Program-made: the position numbers and the translations under genes
Part shown: in pieces, positions 1 to 6,529 of the stretch
Numbering within the stretch: the stretch's first letter is position 1
How the letters are laid out: each line of letters begins with the position of its first letter
The notes under the pieces: model-generated
Seen by the model: the letters and a program-made list of their open reading frames with translations, nothing else
What the model was told of the DNA's origin: nothing
Database searches by the model: none
NCBI GenBank assembly: GCA_004295885.1
Contig: SEDG01000335.1
Coordinates: 1-6,529, forward strand
DNA from: Pedobacter sp.
GTDB taxonomy: Bacteria; Bacteroidota; Bacteroidia; Sphingobacteriales; Sphingobacteriaceae
DNA: 6,529 nt
Reading direction: 5' to 3'

Positions 1-38
1 AATTCTCCTCTTCTAAAGTTTTGCTCGCTGAATAACAT
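1..38 (-). CDS. Possible 5' end of a divergent gene (partial)
   Basis: An ATG at 38-36 on the minus strand opens a frame that stays open to the window edge and reads MLFSEQNFRRGE. It starts about 19 nt downstream of a good TAnnTTTG match on the same strand (57-64), so a short leader and a divergent gene would fit. Only 12 full codons are visible, which is far too few to recognise a family, and an open frame of this length is expected by chance. The promoter-like box and the divergent layout are the only support. No function is proposed. Confidence 0.3.
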   Translation of the reverse strand, partial: MLFSEQNFRRGE

Positions 39-56
39 TTGTAAAGGTATTTTAGC

Positions 57-64
57 CAAATATA
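57..64 (-). promoter_or_regulatory. Candidate Bacteroidota -7 box, leftward
   Basis: Read on the minus strand the bases are TATATTTG, an exact match to the TAnnTTTG -7 consensus of Bacteroidota sigma-ABfr promoters. Transcription would begin near position 50, leaving a leader of about 12 nt before the ATG at 38. I see no convincing TTTG -33 element 19-21 nt upstream. In AT-rich DNA this octamer can occur by chance, so this is a candidate only. Confidence 0.3.
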
Positions 65-78
65 AAAGAATTTTATAG

Positions 79-86
79 TACTTTTG
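79..86 (+). promoter_or_regulatory. Candidate Bacteroidota -7 box for the 133-1136 gene
   Basis: The bases TACTTTTG match the TAnnTTTG -7 consensus exactly and lie 46 nt before the ATG at 133, a normal distance for a start site near 93 and a leader of about 40 nt. A clear TTTG -33 element at the usual 19-21 nt spacing is missing; the nearest TTTG (38-41) is too far away. It overlaps the upstream region of the leftward candidate promoter at 57-64, so the two would form a compact divergent control region. Confidence 0.35.
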
Positions 87-132
87 ATTGTCATTTATTA
101 ACATAAATCACCCATTTTTTCGTTAAGCTACT

Positions 133-1136
133 ATGATGAACCAAGCAGATCTTTTTAAGAAATTAGGATTGATATTAAATGAATTGAATGAACAATATCA
201 ATTCTTAGCTCAAAATCCACAACAGCTCAGTGAGTTAGAGCTTGAGCTTTTTCATGCTAACGCAAACTTCTTAGCAGACCACGTACAAATCATCAAAAAG
301 ATAAATGCTAATCAGCAGCCACCTTTAGTTTTGGCACCTGCCAATGAAGAAGTGCCTGAAGTTGAAAATACAGTTATCTTAACCAATGATGATACACAAG
401 AAGAGTGTATGGTTGAGGATATAACCTTTGCAGACCAAAAAGAAGAGGAGCAGGAAGTTGTTTTGGAAACTCCACAACCCTTAATTCGTTTTGAAGAAAT
501 TGAGCAAGAAGTTTTTAAGTTAGATAATGAGCCCTCGACTTTCGAATTTATTTTAAATGATCATGCTGAACACGAAACCTTCTCTGATTTACCAGTCCTT
601 TAAGTGAAGAAGAAGAACGAATCATTGAACAAAAAAGGAAATTAAGAGAACAACCAATACCAGACAGCACAGAGCAAGAAGAGGATGAAATTGGTCCAGA
701 GCCTTTTTTAGTTACAAAACCAGATGTTATAGAAGAAGAGGAATTTCCAATTGAAAAGGAAGATTTGGAATTAGAAGTTGCACCTGTTGAAAATACCGTT
801 GTTAATAAAGTTGAACCCGTTGAAGACCCGGCTTATAAGCCAACACTGAACGATTTACTCGCAAAATCAAGGGGCGAAAATATCAATGCAACAACAAATG
901 TTGTGATTAAAGATTTAAAGCAAGCGATCAGTTTGAACGACAAATTGCTTTATATTAAAGATTTATTTAATGGTTATAATTTGGCTTATGCCGAAGCCAT
1001 TGATTTAGCGAATAAGTTGCCGAATTTTGAAGCTGCTGATAATTTCTTTCAAAAGAACTACGCTGCTAAAAATAACTGGGCAGAAAAACAAGCTACAGTA
1101 GACAAGTTTTACGGATTACTGAAGAATAGAGGGTAA
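133..1136 (+). pseudogene. Uncharacterised acidic Bacteroidota protein, interrupted by a frameshift
   Basis: Two open pieces in different frames join into one protein. The first reads from ATG 133 (a second ATG follows at 136) to TAA 601-603. The second is open from 588 to TAA 1134-1136, with no ATG in the stretch just after the break. Joining them gives about 334 residues. The first ~65 residues look helical (ADLFKKLGLILNELNEQYQF). The middle is strongly acidic and low in complexity, including an EEEE run just after the break. The C-terminus again looks helical and includes ISLNDKLLYIKDLFNG, a pattern I associate with uncharacterised Bacteroidota proteins. There is no signal peptide or membrane segment, so it is probably cytoplasmic. 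The break needs one missing base (or two extra) between 588 and 602, most simply a lost T in a T run. It may be a real mutation or a sequencing error. The gene is convergent with rodA, 44 nt away. Its function is unknown. Confidence 0.7.
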
Positions 1137-1180
1137 GAAAGAAATCAATCCTTGTTCTTCGCCCATTTATCCTTACTCAT

Positions 1181-2443
1181 TTAAATAAATCCCATTCTAT
1201 TCGAATCTAGCTTCAAAAAGATAAATAACAAAATTGTAAAGCTCCACAAAGATGATCCTCCGTAGCTAATAAATGGTAAGGGAATACCGATTACTGGCAT
1301 TAACCCAATGGCCATTCCTATATTAATAAATACGTGGAAGAAAATAATGCAGGCAATGGAATACCCATATACTCTAGAAAAGGTAGATTTTTGTCGCTCT
1401 GCAATATTTAGTATTCGTAGCAACATAAATATATAAAGCCCAATCACTACAAAACATCCTACAAATCCCCATTCTTCACCAACGGTTGAGAATATAAAAT
1501 CTGTACTTTGTTCAGGTACATAGCGCAACTTGGTTTGCGTGCCTTCTTTCCAGCCACGCCCTGTTAATTGACCAGCACCTATAGCGATTTGAGACTGCCT
1601 CACATTGTAACCAACCCCTTGATTATCTGTTTTAAGACCCAAAATTAATTCGATACGGGCTCTCTGGTGCGTTTGTAAAACATTATTGAAAAGAAATTTA
1701 GCCACAAATAGATAACAAATGGCAACGACCGTGATGATGGTTATATTAATTATTCGCTGTTGCTTTTTTCTACTGTTGTAAACAAACAGAGCACCAATTA
1801 TCAGAATTGAAGAAATCAATAGGAATGGCGATAAAAAAAGATTAAGGATAAATAAAGTTGCTAATCCCCAAAAAATAATGAGCAAGTAACCCGATAAACC
1901 TTCTCTATATAATGGGAACATAAACGACAGGAAGACCAACATTGATCCAGCATCTGGCTGAAGCATAATTAAACACATTGGAATGCCTATTATAGCTGCG
2001 GCAATTAATACGGGTTTTAGTGTAGTAAGCTTCGGGTTAAATGAACTTATATATCTCGCCAGTAATAGCGCTGTTCCGAATTTGGCAAATTCTGATGGTT
2101 GTAAACTAAAGGAACCAATTGGAATCCAAGCTTGGTTTCCACCTTTATTTATGCCTACTACCAAGACCACTAATAGAAGTAATACGGTTATGCAATAAAT
2201 AATGGGTGCAAAAACACTGAAAAATTTAGCATCCAATAATAAAATAGATAGGCCTAAAACTAATCCCGTGATGATAAATATGAGTTGTTTACCATATTCG
2301 GCAGCAAAACTGAAAGCTTCAGATTTGTCTGGGTTGAACTTTACGGAGTAAATATTTAAAAAGCCGATAGCACACAATGCCACATAAATTAATATGGTAA
2401 TCCAATCTACGTTAAAGAAAAATCTATTACTTTGAGGTTGCAT
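1181..2443 (-). CDS. rodA: RodA, SEDS-family peptidoglycan glycosyltransferase
   Basis: RodA is the integral-membrane SEDS polymerase that builds glycan strands from lipid II during elongation, working with PBP2. The 420-residue product has ten or more hydrophobic segments. Family signatures are present in order: WIPIGSFSLQPSEFAK (about 106-121), LQPDAGSML (161-169), GVGYNVRQSQIAIGAGQLTG (276-295), VPEQSTDFIFSTVGEEWG (309-326) and PLPFISYGGSS (388-398). D315 in STDFIF aligns by motif with the essential Asp of characterised RodA proteins (E. coli D262, as I recall the family). It is longer than E. coli RodA (about 370), partly through a hydrophobic and basic stretch around 205-255. The ATG at 2443 lies inside mrdA, giving a 17-nt overlap, and the upstream coding end explains the absence of a separate leader. 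RodA rather than FtsW is favoured by the operon. The gene looks intact. Confidence 0.95.
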   Translation of the reverse strand: MQPQSNRFFFNVDWITILIYVALCAIGFLNIYSVKFNPDKSEAFSFAAEYGKQLIFIITGLVLGLSILLLDAKFFSVFAPIIYCITVLLLLVVLVVGINKGGNQAWIPIGSFSLQPSEFAKFGTALLLARYISSFNPKLTTLKPVLIAAAIIGIPMCLIMLQPDAGSMLVFLSFMFPLYREGLSGYLLIIFWGLATLFILNLFLSPFLLISSILIIGALFVYNSRKKQQRIINITIITVVAICYLFVAKFLFNNVLQTHQRARIELILGLKTDNQGVGYNVRQSQIAIGAGQLTGRGWKEGTQTKLRYVPEQSTDFIFSTVGEEWGFVGCFVVIGLYIFMLLRILNIAERQKSTFSRVYGYSIACIIFFHVFINIGMAIGLMPVIGIPLPFISYGGSSLWSFTILLFIFLKLDSNRMGFI

Positions 2444-4160
2444 TGGTTTTTGGTTTATCAGCTACTTTATTAAATGCATTGTTTGTATTCTTACTTTTAA
2501 CTGGCAAAGCTTTTTTAAGACTATCCGTTTTATTCAGCAAGCTATCCGTTTTACTTTTTGGTCTAAATGGCTTAGACAAAAAATTAGGGAGCAAATTGGC
2601 ATCCTTATACATTTGAATGGTACTTCCATTTATCGTTCTCCCTGAAAGCGAATCTGTCAAGTACTTCTCTGCAATAAAACTTGCAATCGGAGCAGCGTAA
2701 GCGCCACCGTAGCCACCATTTTCTACAATTACAGCAATGGCAATTTTCGGATTATCTCTAGGTGCGAAACCAATAAATACAGAGTGATTTTTACCTCTAC
2801 TATTTTGTACAGTTCCAGTTTTACCACACATGATAATGTTTGGCAATTTTGATTCAATCGCTGTTCCTATTTGTGTATTTACCGCATCTTGCATGCCGTC
2901 TATTACAGGTTCATAAAACCTTGCATCTATGCCTGCAAAATGTTTTTCTTTAAATCGAGGGTCAATACCTTTTCCGTTTCCAATAACCTTTACCACGTGA
3001 GGCTTCAAATAATAGCCCCTGTTGGCGATAATAGCCATGATATTGGCCATTTGTAAAGGCGTAGTGTTAATCTCACCCTGACCAATAGCCACAGACATGA
3101 TAGTGGTGTTACCCCAATACTTACTATGAACTTTATCATAATCAGCCTTTCTAAACAATTTATAAGCTTTCTCCCCTGGGAAGTCTATTCCTAAAGTGTC
3201 TCCAATTCCAAACTTTCTAACCTTGTTTTGCCAGTCTTCATAGGTGTTTTGTTGCTTGGCATAAGAGCCACCATTTTTAGTCATCAGCTTTGCGAAAATG
3301 GTGTAAAAATAAGTATTGCACGACCTAGCTATACCTTTTCGTAACGCAATAGGCCCATCAATGTGCTCACACTTGAATTTTCTATTACCTGCAACATAAT
3401 AACCTGGGCAGTTAAAAGTTAATTCTTCGCCCAGTTTTTGTATACGACTATCGATTGTAGTAACCAATTGTTCGCCTGGAATGGCTGCGGAATCAAGTTT
3501 TCCATTATTGTAACTTCCCTGAGCTACGTTTTTTGAGTTAAAAAGCATGTGCGTAACACCTTTTGTTCCTCGCAAATCAATTTCGTATTTTTTTTCAATA
3601 CCACCTTTGCCAATATAATCTCCAGGTTTATAATAGCCTTGGTATTTTTCTAGGTCGGTAGGGGTTACTTCTCTCATGTAACCTAAAAATTGTGCGGCAA
3701 TACTATCTGGATAGAATCTAATGGTCCTTTTCCTGACGCTAAATCCTCTAAAATTAAACATCTTCTCTTGCAAGGCAGCATAAGTCTCAACGGAAATTAA
3801 CTTTTGAAGGATAGATTCCTGAAATCTAGATTGTGAAACTGCCTTGTCGAACTTTTTCCTGAACTCAATCGTGTCAATGCCAATAATACTACAAAGAGAA
3901 AGCGTGTCAAACTCCTTAACTTGATTTGGTGTAACTAATAAATCATAAGTGGGTTGGTTTTGTGCCAGAACTTTATTGTTTCTATCTAAAATTACTCCAC
4001 GTGCAGGATACGTATAAATTTTTCGAAGCGCATTATTGTTAGCACTTAAAAAATACCTATCGCTAACAACCTGCATGTAAAAAAGCTTGCCCAAAAGTAT
4101 AAGGGCAATGAGAACGAATAAACCTTGAATAATATATTTTCTATTAAACAGTTGATCCAT
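2427..4160 (-). CDS. mrdA: Penicillin-binding protein 2 (MrdA), lacking the SxxK active-site segment
   Basis: PBP2 is the class B transpeptidase that cross-links glycan made by RodA; it is anchored by one N-terminal helix (about 10-28) with the rest in the periplasm. The pedestal/dimerisation domain is recognisable: YPARGVILDRNNKVLAQNQP (51-70), FYPDSIAAQFLGYMREVTP (149-167) and GDYIGKGGIEKKYE (180-193). The transpeptidase part has SCN (280-282, the SxN motif) and KTGT (447-450, the KTG motif), plus IGQGEINTTPLQMANIMA (359-376). The SxxK nucleophile motif, usually in a PPGSTFK context about 55-60 residues before SxN, is absent. LVTTIDSRIQKLGEEL (232-247) runs straight into TFNCPGYYVAG, two blocks normally separated by roughly 80-95 residues. 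The frame stays open, so this is an in-frame deletion or an assembly collapse. As written the protein could not acylate a stem peptide. The tail after about 530 is rich in Lys, Ser and Asn. ATG 4160 shares one base with the mreD stop. Confidence 0.93.
   Translation of the reverse strand: MDQLFNRKYIIQGLFVLIALILLGKLFYMQVVSDRYFLSANNNALRKIYTYPARGVILDRNNKVLAQNQPTYDLLVTPNQVKEFDTLSLCSIIGIDTIEFRKKFDKAVSQSRFQESILQKLISVETYAALQEKMFNFRGFSVRKRTIRFYPDSIAAQFLGYMREVTPTDLEKYQGYYKPGDYIGKGGIEKKYEIDLRGTKGVTHMLFNSKNVAQGSYNNGKLDSAAIPGEQLVTTIDSRIQKLGEELTFNCPGYYVAGNRKFKCEHIDGPIALRKGIARSCNTYFYTIFAKLMTKNGGSYAKQQNTYEDWQNKVRKFGIGDTLGIDFPGEKAYKLFRKADYDKVHSKYWGNTTIMSVAIGQGEINTTPLQMANIMAIIANRGYYLKPHVVKVIGNGKGIDPRFKEKHFAGIDARFYEPVIDGMQDAVNTQIGTAIESKLPNIIMCGKTGTVQNSRGKNHSVFIGFAPRDNPKIAIAVIVENGGYGGAYAAPIASFIAEKYLTDSLSGRTINGSTIQMYKDANLLPNFLSKPFRPKSKTDSLLNKTDSLKKALPVKSKNTNNAFNKVADKPKTNATSK
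2521..2553 (-). repeat. Short direct repeat in the PBP2 tail
   Basis: The 12-nt unit CTATCCGTTTTA (plus-strand reading) occurs at 2521-2532 and again at 2542-2553, a 21-nt period. It encodes KTDSL twice, at PBP2 residues 537-541 and 544-548, inside the low-complexity basic tail. It probably arose by slippage or duplication, and the tail is unlikely to be catalytic. Confidence 0.6.
3417..3422 (-). other. Apparent internal deletion junction in mrdA
   Basis: Codons for L247 (3422-3420) and T248 (3419-3417) join the TTID/LGEEL block of the early transpeptidase domain directly to the TFNCPGYY block. In the family these flank the region with the SxxK motif. Sequence on both sides is normal and in frame. 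The junction is placed from remembered family layout, so it could be off by a few codons. Confidence 0.7.
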
Positions 4161-4675
4161 TAAGTAGATTTTCTATTGTGGAAGATAGCTTCAACAAGTA
4201 ACACAGTAAAGATGGTAAATACAGCACTTAACAAACTTCTTCCAAGGGTATAAGCTAATTCAGAAAGCTTAAAGGCCTCTAAAAAGAATAAAACCAAGTG
4301 ATGAACAAAAATACATAATACTGCGTAAATAGAAAACCACTTAAAACCCATGTTACCTAAAGAAGGTTCGGGTTCATCAATCGCATCTCGGTTTAAACTT
4401 ACAGATATAAATAGAATCCTTACAAAAACTAGCGCAACGCAAGCAGAAGCGTGAACACCCATCGTATCGTAAAAAGCATCTAAGGTTAAACCTGTGCCAA
4501 AGGCTATTAAAAACAGCAATAAATTGGGTATCCTAAAAGGAAGCACCAATAAGAACAAAACGTAAACGAAAGGGGTGGAAAGGTTGTAAAAACTTAAGTT
4601 GCGTAATAAAAAGATTTGCACAAATAAAAGTACAATCCATCTAAATATGTTTAAGAAAATGGTCTTACTGTTCAT
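4160..4675 (-). CDS. mreD: Rod shape-determining protein MreD
   Basis: MreD is a small inner-membrane protein of the elongation complex that works with MreC and MreB. The 171-residue product is almost entirely hydrophobic, with five or six likely membrane segments (about 9-25, 33-47, 50-68, 77-92, 112-133 and 147-165). The segment GLTLDAFYDTMGVHASACV (62-80) is the most family-like part. Sequence conservation in MreD is weak, so the call leans on the hydrophobic profile, the size and the position between mreC and mrdA. The ATG at 4675 lies inside the end of mreC (11-nt overlap), and the stop TAA shares its last A with the mrdA start (TAATG), which suggests coupled translation. No defect is seen. 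Confidence 0.88.
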   Translation of the reverse strand: MNSKTIFLNIFRWIVLLFVQIFLLRNLSFYNLSTPFVYVLFLLVLPFRIPNLLLFLIAFGTGLTLDAFYDTMGVHASACVALVFVRILFISVSLNRDAIDEPEPSLGNMGFKWFSIYAVLCIFVHHLVLFFLEAFKLSELAYTLGRSLLSAVFTIFTVLLVEAIFHNRKST

Positions 4676-5492
4676 TAGGCAATTTTGGTGTTTCTAAAGC
4701 TTTTTGTTCTGCGGCTAATTTATTCTTAATGATATAAACATATTGCAAAGTACTAAAATCATTAAATAAGTTAACCTCAAGGTCGCCATTCTCCAGTTTT
4801 CTACTTATTGTTCCAACTTCAATGCCTCTAGGGAAACCACCCGAACCCGAAGTTATAACAGTGTCCTTTAAACTGGTTTTAAAATGATTAGGTATCTCTT
4901 TTACAAAGGCCTTCCTGTAATCAAAATTTCCATCTCCCCAAACCAAAGAGCCTAATGCATTATTCTTTTTAATACTCACGCTAATTGGAGTATTGGTATG
5001 TAATAAGCTTCTAATGGTCGCTAAATGTGGCGAAACATCTAAGATAAAACCGACTACGCCCTTTATGGGAGAAATAACAGCCATGTCTTTTTCAATACCA
5101 TCAAGACTTCCTCTATTTATGGTAATTACGTTATTACGCTGACTAATAGAATTCTTAATCACCTTGGCAGATTGATAAGTAAACTGAACATCATTTATGG
5201 TATCATTAACCACAACAGTTTTGCTGCTATCTACTTCTTTTAACGCTAAAAGTTCGGTTTTCAGCTTTGCGTTTTCGTTAGCGAGGCTATCATTAACCTG
5301 CCCCAGATTTAGATATCTTTTTAACACATTTAAACGCTCATAAGCACTGCCCACCACTTCGTTAGTAGAATTTAAGGTAACACTACGCTGGTAAGCATTA
5401 TTTTTTAGCGTTAAAATAATGCCAATGGTAAAGAAAATAATGAAAAAGAAAAATGCGTTATATCTGCTTATAAAAATCCAAAGGTTACGCAT
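4665..5492 (-). CDS. mreC: Rod shape-determining protein MreC
   Basis: MreC is a membrane-anchored periplasmic protein that self-assembles and activates PBP2/RodA. The 275-residue product has one N-terminal membrane helix (about 12-29, rich in Phe and Ile) after a short basic stretch (MRNLWIFISR). A short coiled-coil-like helix follows (about 52-86, ending LANENAKLKTELLALKE). The rest is the two-part beta domain: NVITINRGSLDGIEKDMAVI (121-140) and GVVGFILDVSPHLATIRSLL (145-164) in the first part, and VITSGSGGFPRGIEVGTIS (212-230) near the end. The length is normal for the family. The ATG at 5492 sits 9 nt from the edge of an inverted repeat that fills the mreB-mreC gap; the visible leader AACTCATCACTAGA has no Shine-Dalgarno motif, as is common in Bacteroidota. 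The gene overlaps mreD by 11 nt. Confidence 0.95.
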   Translation of the reverse strand: MRNLWIFISRYNAFFFFIIFFTIGIILTLKNNAYQRSVTLNSTNEVVGSAYERLNVLKRYLNLGQVNDSLANENAKLKTELLALKEVDSSKTVVVNDTINDVQFTYQSAKVIKNSISQRNNVITINRGSLDGIEKDMAVISPIKGVVGFILDVSPHLATIRSLLHTNTPISVSIKKNNALGSLVWGDGNFDYRKAFVKEIPNHFKTSLKDTVITSGSGGFPRGIEVGTISRKLENGDLEVNLFNDFSTLQYVYIIKNKLAAEQKALETPKLPNEQ

Positions 5493-5501
5493 TCTAGTGA
5501 T

Positions 5502-5569
5502 GAGTTTGGAGCTTGGAGTTTGGAGTGATGAGGGGAAACTCCCAACTCAATACTCCCAACTCCTAACTC
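5502..5569. repeat. Imperfect inverted repeat of 7-nt units between mreB and mreC
   Basis: The arms 5502-5526 and 5545-5569 are complementary at 20 of 25 positions, plus one possible G-U pair. Each arm is itself a run of 7-nt units: GAGTTTG/GAGCTTG/GAGTTTG on the left and ACTCAAT/ACTCCCA/ACTCCTA on the right. A shifted pairing, 5516-5526 with 5538-5548, matches 10 of 11 with an 11-nt loop. The element begins 3 nt after the mreB stop and ends 9 nt before the mreC start, so it would fold in the mRNA between these genes. No T tract follows it in the direction of transcription, so it does not look like an intrinsic terminator. Similar heptad repeats occur between genes in Pedobacter-like genomes as I recall; the function is unknown. 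Confidence 0.75.
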
Positions 5570-5572
5570 AGT

Positions 5573-6529
5573 TTATTGCATAAGGAATTTAAAACCACCA
5601 ATGTTTTTCAAAGCGATACCAGTTCCACGAACTACAGCACGAAGTGGGTCTTCTGCAACGTGTACAGGCAGCTTAGTTTTTGCAGCTACACGTTTATCTA
5701 AACCACGTAACAATGCACCACCACCAGTTAAATAAATACCAGTTTGGTAAATATCGGCAGAAAGTTCCGGCGGCGTAATCTCTAGCGCTTTTAAAATTGC
5801 TTCTTCAATTTTAGAAATAGATTTATCTAAACAGTGAGCAATCTCAGTATAAGAAACGGTAATTTGTTTTGGCACACCCGTCATTAAATCTCTTCCTTGT
5901 ACAGCGAAATCTGCAGGTGGATCGGCTAATTCTGGTAAAGCAGCACCAACCTCAATTTTAATTTTCTCAGCCGTACGATCACCAATCATGATGTTGTGTT
6001 GTCTACGAATATAATTCACGATATCACTATCAAAGTTATCTCCCGCAACACGGATAGATTGGTCGCAAACAATACCAGACAAAGCGATAACCGCAATTTC
6101 TGTAGTACCACCACCTATGTCGATGATCATGTTTCCCATCGGTTCTTCCACATCAATTCCAATACCCACTGCTGCCGCCATTGGTTCGTGAATTAGGTAA
6201 ACTTCTTTTGCACCTGCAATTTCAGCACTATCTCTAACCGCACGTTTCTCCACCTCAGTAATCCCACTAGGAATACAAATAACCATTCTCAAAGATGGGA
6301 ACATCCATCCTTTACCACCATTTAGCATTCTAATCATCCCTTTAATCATCGCTTCTGCAGCATTAAAATCTGCAATTACGCCATCTTTCAAAGGTCTAAC
6401 TGTTCTAATGTTATCGTGTGTTTTACCTTCCATTTGCATCGCCTGACGGCCAATTGCAATGATTTTGTTTGTTTGCCTGTCAAAAGCAACTATCGAAGGT
6501 TCGTCAACTACTACTTTATCGTTATGTAT
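5573..6529 (-). CDS. mreB: Rod shape-determining protein MreB (5' partial)
   Basis: MreB is the bacterial actin homologue; it polymerises with ATP along the inner membrane and directs the elongation machinery. The frame runs from the TAA at 5573-5575 to the window edge without a stop, giving 318 visible residues, so only the first 20-30 residues of a usual ~340-residue protein are missing. The Met codon at 6439 is internal: coding continues upstream as IHNDKVVVDEPSIVAFDRQT, which is typical MreB. In visible-fragment numbering, PSGITEVEKRAVRDSAEIAG (87-106) and the HEP segment (about 114-116) lead into the phosphate-binding DIGGGTTEIAV (137-147), and YLTGGGALLRGLD (266-278) is the adenosine-binding motif. 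These are all intact. The protein is cytoplasmic. The operon promoter should lie beyond the right edge. Very high conservation makes the call secure. Confidence 0.97.
   Translation of the reverse strand: MHNDKVVVDEPSIVAFDRQTNKIIAIGRQAMQMEGKTHDNIRTVRPLKDGVIADFNAAEAMIKGMIRMLNGGKGWMFPSLRMVICIPSGITEVEKRAVRDSAEIAGAKEVYLIHEPMAAAVGIGIDVEEPMGNMIIDIGGGTTEIAVIALSGIVCDQSIRVAGDNFDSDIVNYIRRQHNIMIGDRTAEKIKIEVGAALPELADPPADFAVQGRDLMTGVPKQITVSYTEIAHCLDKSISKIEEAILKALEITPPELSADIYQTGIYLTGGGALLRGLDKRVAAKTKLPVHVAEDPLRAVVRGTGIALKNIGGFKFLMQ

Noticed and set aside
598..605. CTT TAA G at the end of the first frame, resembling the RF2-type +1 frameshift site (CTT TGA C)
   Set aside because: A +1 shift here meets TGA at 605-607 after a single codon. 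The downstream coding frame needs a -1 shift, so RF2-like recoding does not explain it.
765..1136. A separate gene starting at the TTG at 765
   Set aside because: The same frame is open and clearly coding (acidic, Glu-rich) back to 588, joined to the upstream piece. TTG 765 is simply an internal Leu codon.
1121..1160. Possible terminator between the convergent genes (GAAGAA at 1121-1126 pairing with TTCTTC at 1155-1160)
   Set aside because: The stem has only 6 bp, a 28-nt loop, and no T tract directly after it; not enough to call.
1983..2198. Plus-strand open frame of 71 codons inside rodA
   Set aside because: It is antisense to the conserved RodA coding region and has no recognisable protein features; the same applies to 2871-3056 (inside mrdA) and 5996-6196 (inside mreB).
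5502..5569. CRISPR array or intrinsic terminator in the mreB-mreC gap
   Set aside because: The units are 7 nt with no spacers, which excludes CRISPR, and no T tract follows the hairpin in the direction of transcription, which argues against a terminator.
5573..6439. MreB starting at the ATG at 6439
   Set aside because: Conserved MreB sequence (DKVVVDEPSIVAFDR) continues in frame upstream to the window edge, so this Met is internal and the gene is 5' partial.

Overview
The window looks like a chromosomal segment from a Bacteroidota bacterium, most likely a Sphingobacteriaceae/Pedobacter-type organism. The basis is the low-GC sequence, the style of the protein sequences, two matches to the Bacteroidota -7 promoter consensus TAnnTTTG, and the lack of clear Shine-Dalgarno sites. 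This is a judgement from pattern recognition, not from a search.

Most of the window (1181-6529, minus strand) is the rod-shape/cell-elongation operon, transcribed right to left: mreB (5' end cut off by the window edge), mreC, mreD, mrdA (PBP2) and rodA. mreC/mreD overlap by 11 nt, mreD/mrdA share one base (TAATG) and mrdA/rodA overlap by 17 nt, so the last four genes are tightly coupled. The only real gap, 80 nt between mreB and mreC, is almost filled by an imperfect inverted repeat built of 7-nt GAGTTNG-like units. MreB forms the cytoplasmic filament, MreC and MreD link it to the periplasmic and membrane machinery, RodA polymerises glycan strands and PBP2 cross-links them.

The left part (133-1136, plus strand) carries one uncharacterised gene convergent with rodA, 44 nt away. 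It is broken by a -1 frameshift near 588-602. Restored, it would encode about 334 residues: a helical N-terminus, a very acidic middle and a helical C-terminus with an ISLNDKLLYIKDLFNG segment. Left of it, positions 1-132 hold what looks like a divergent promoter region and the first codons of a possible minus-strand gene leaving the window.

No new multi-gene system is visible. The most notable observation is that the PBP2 frame, although open along its whole length, lacks the part of the transpeptidase domain that carries the SxxK nucleophile motif. The SxN and KTG motifs are present, so this looks like an in-frame internal deletion of roughly 80-95 residues. Together with the frameshift in the plus-strand gene, this means either real lesions or local sequence or assembly errors.
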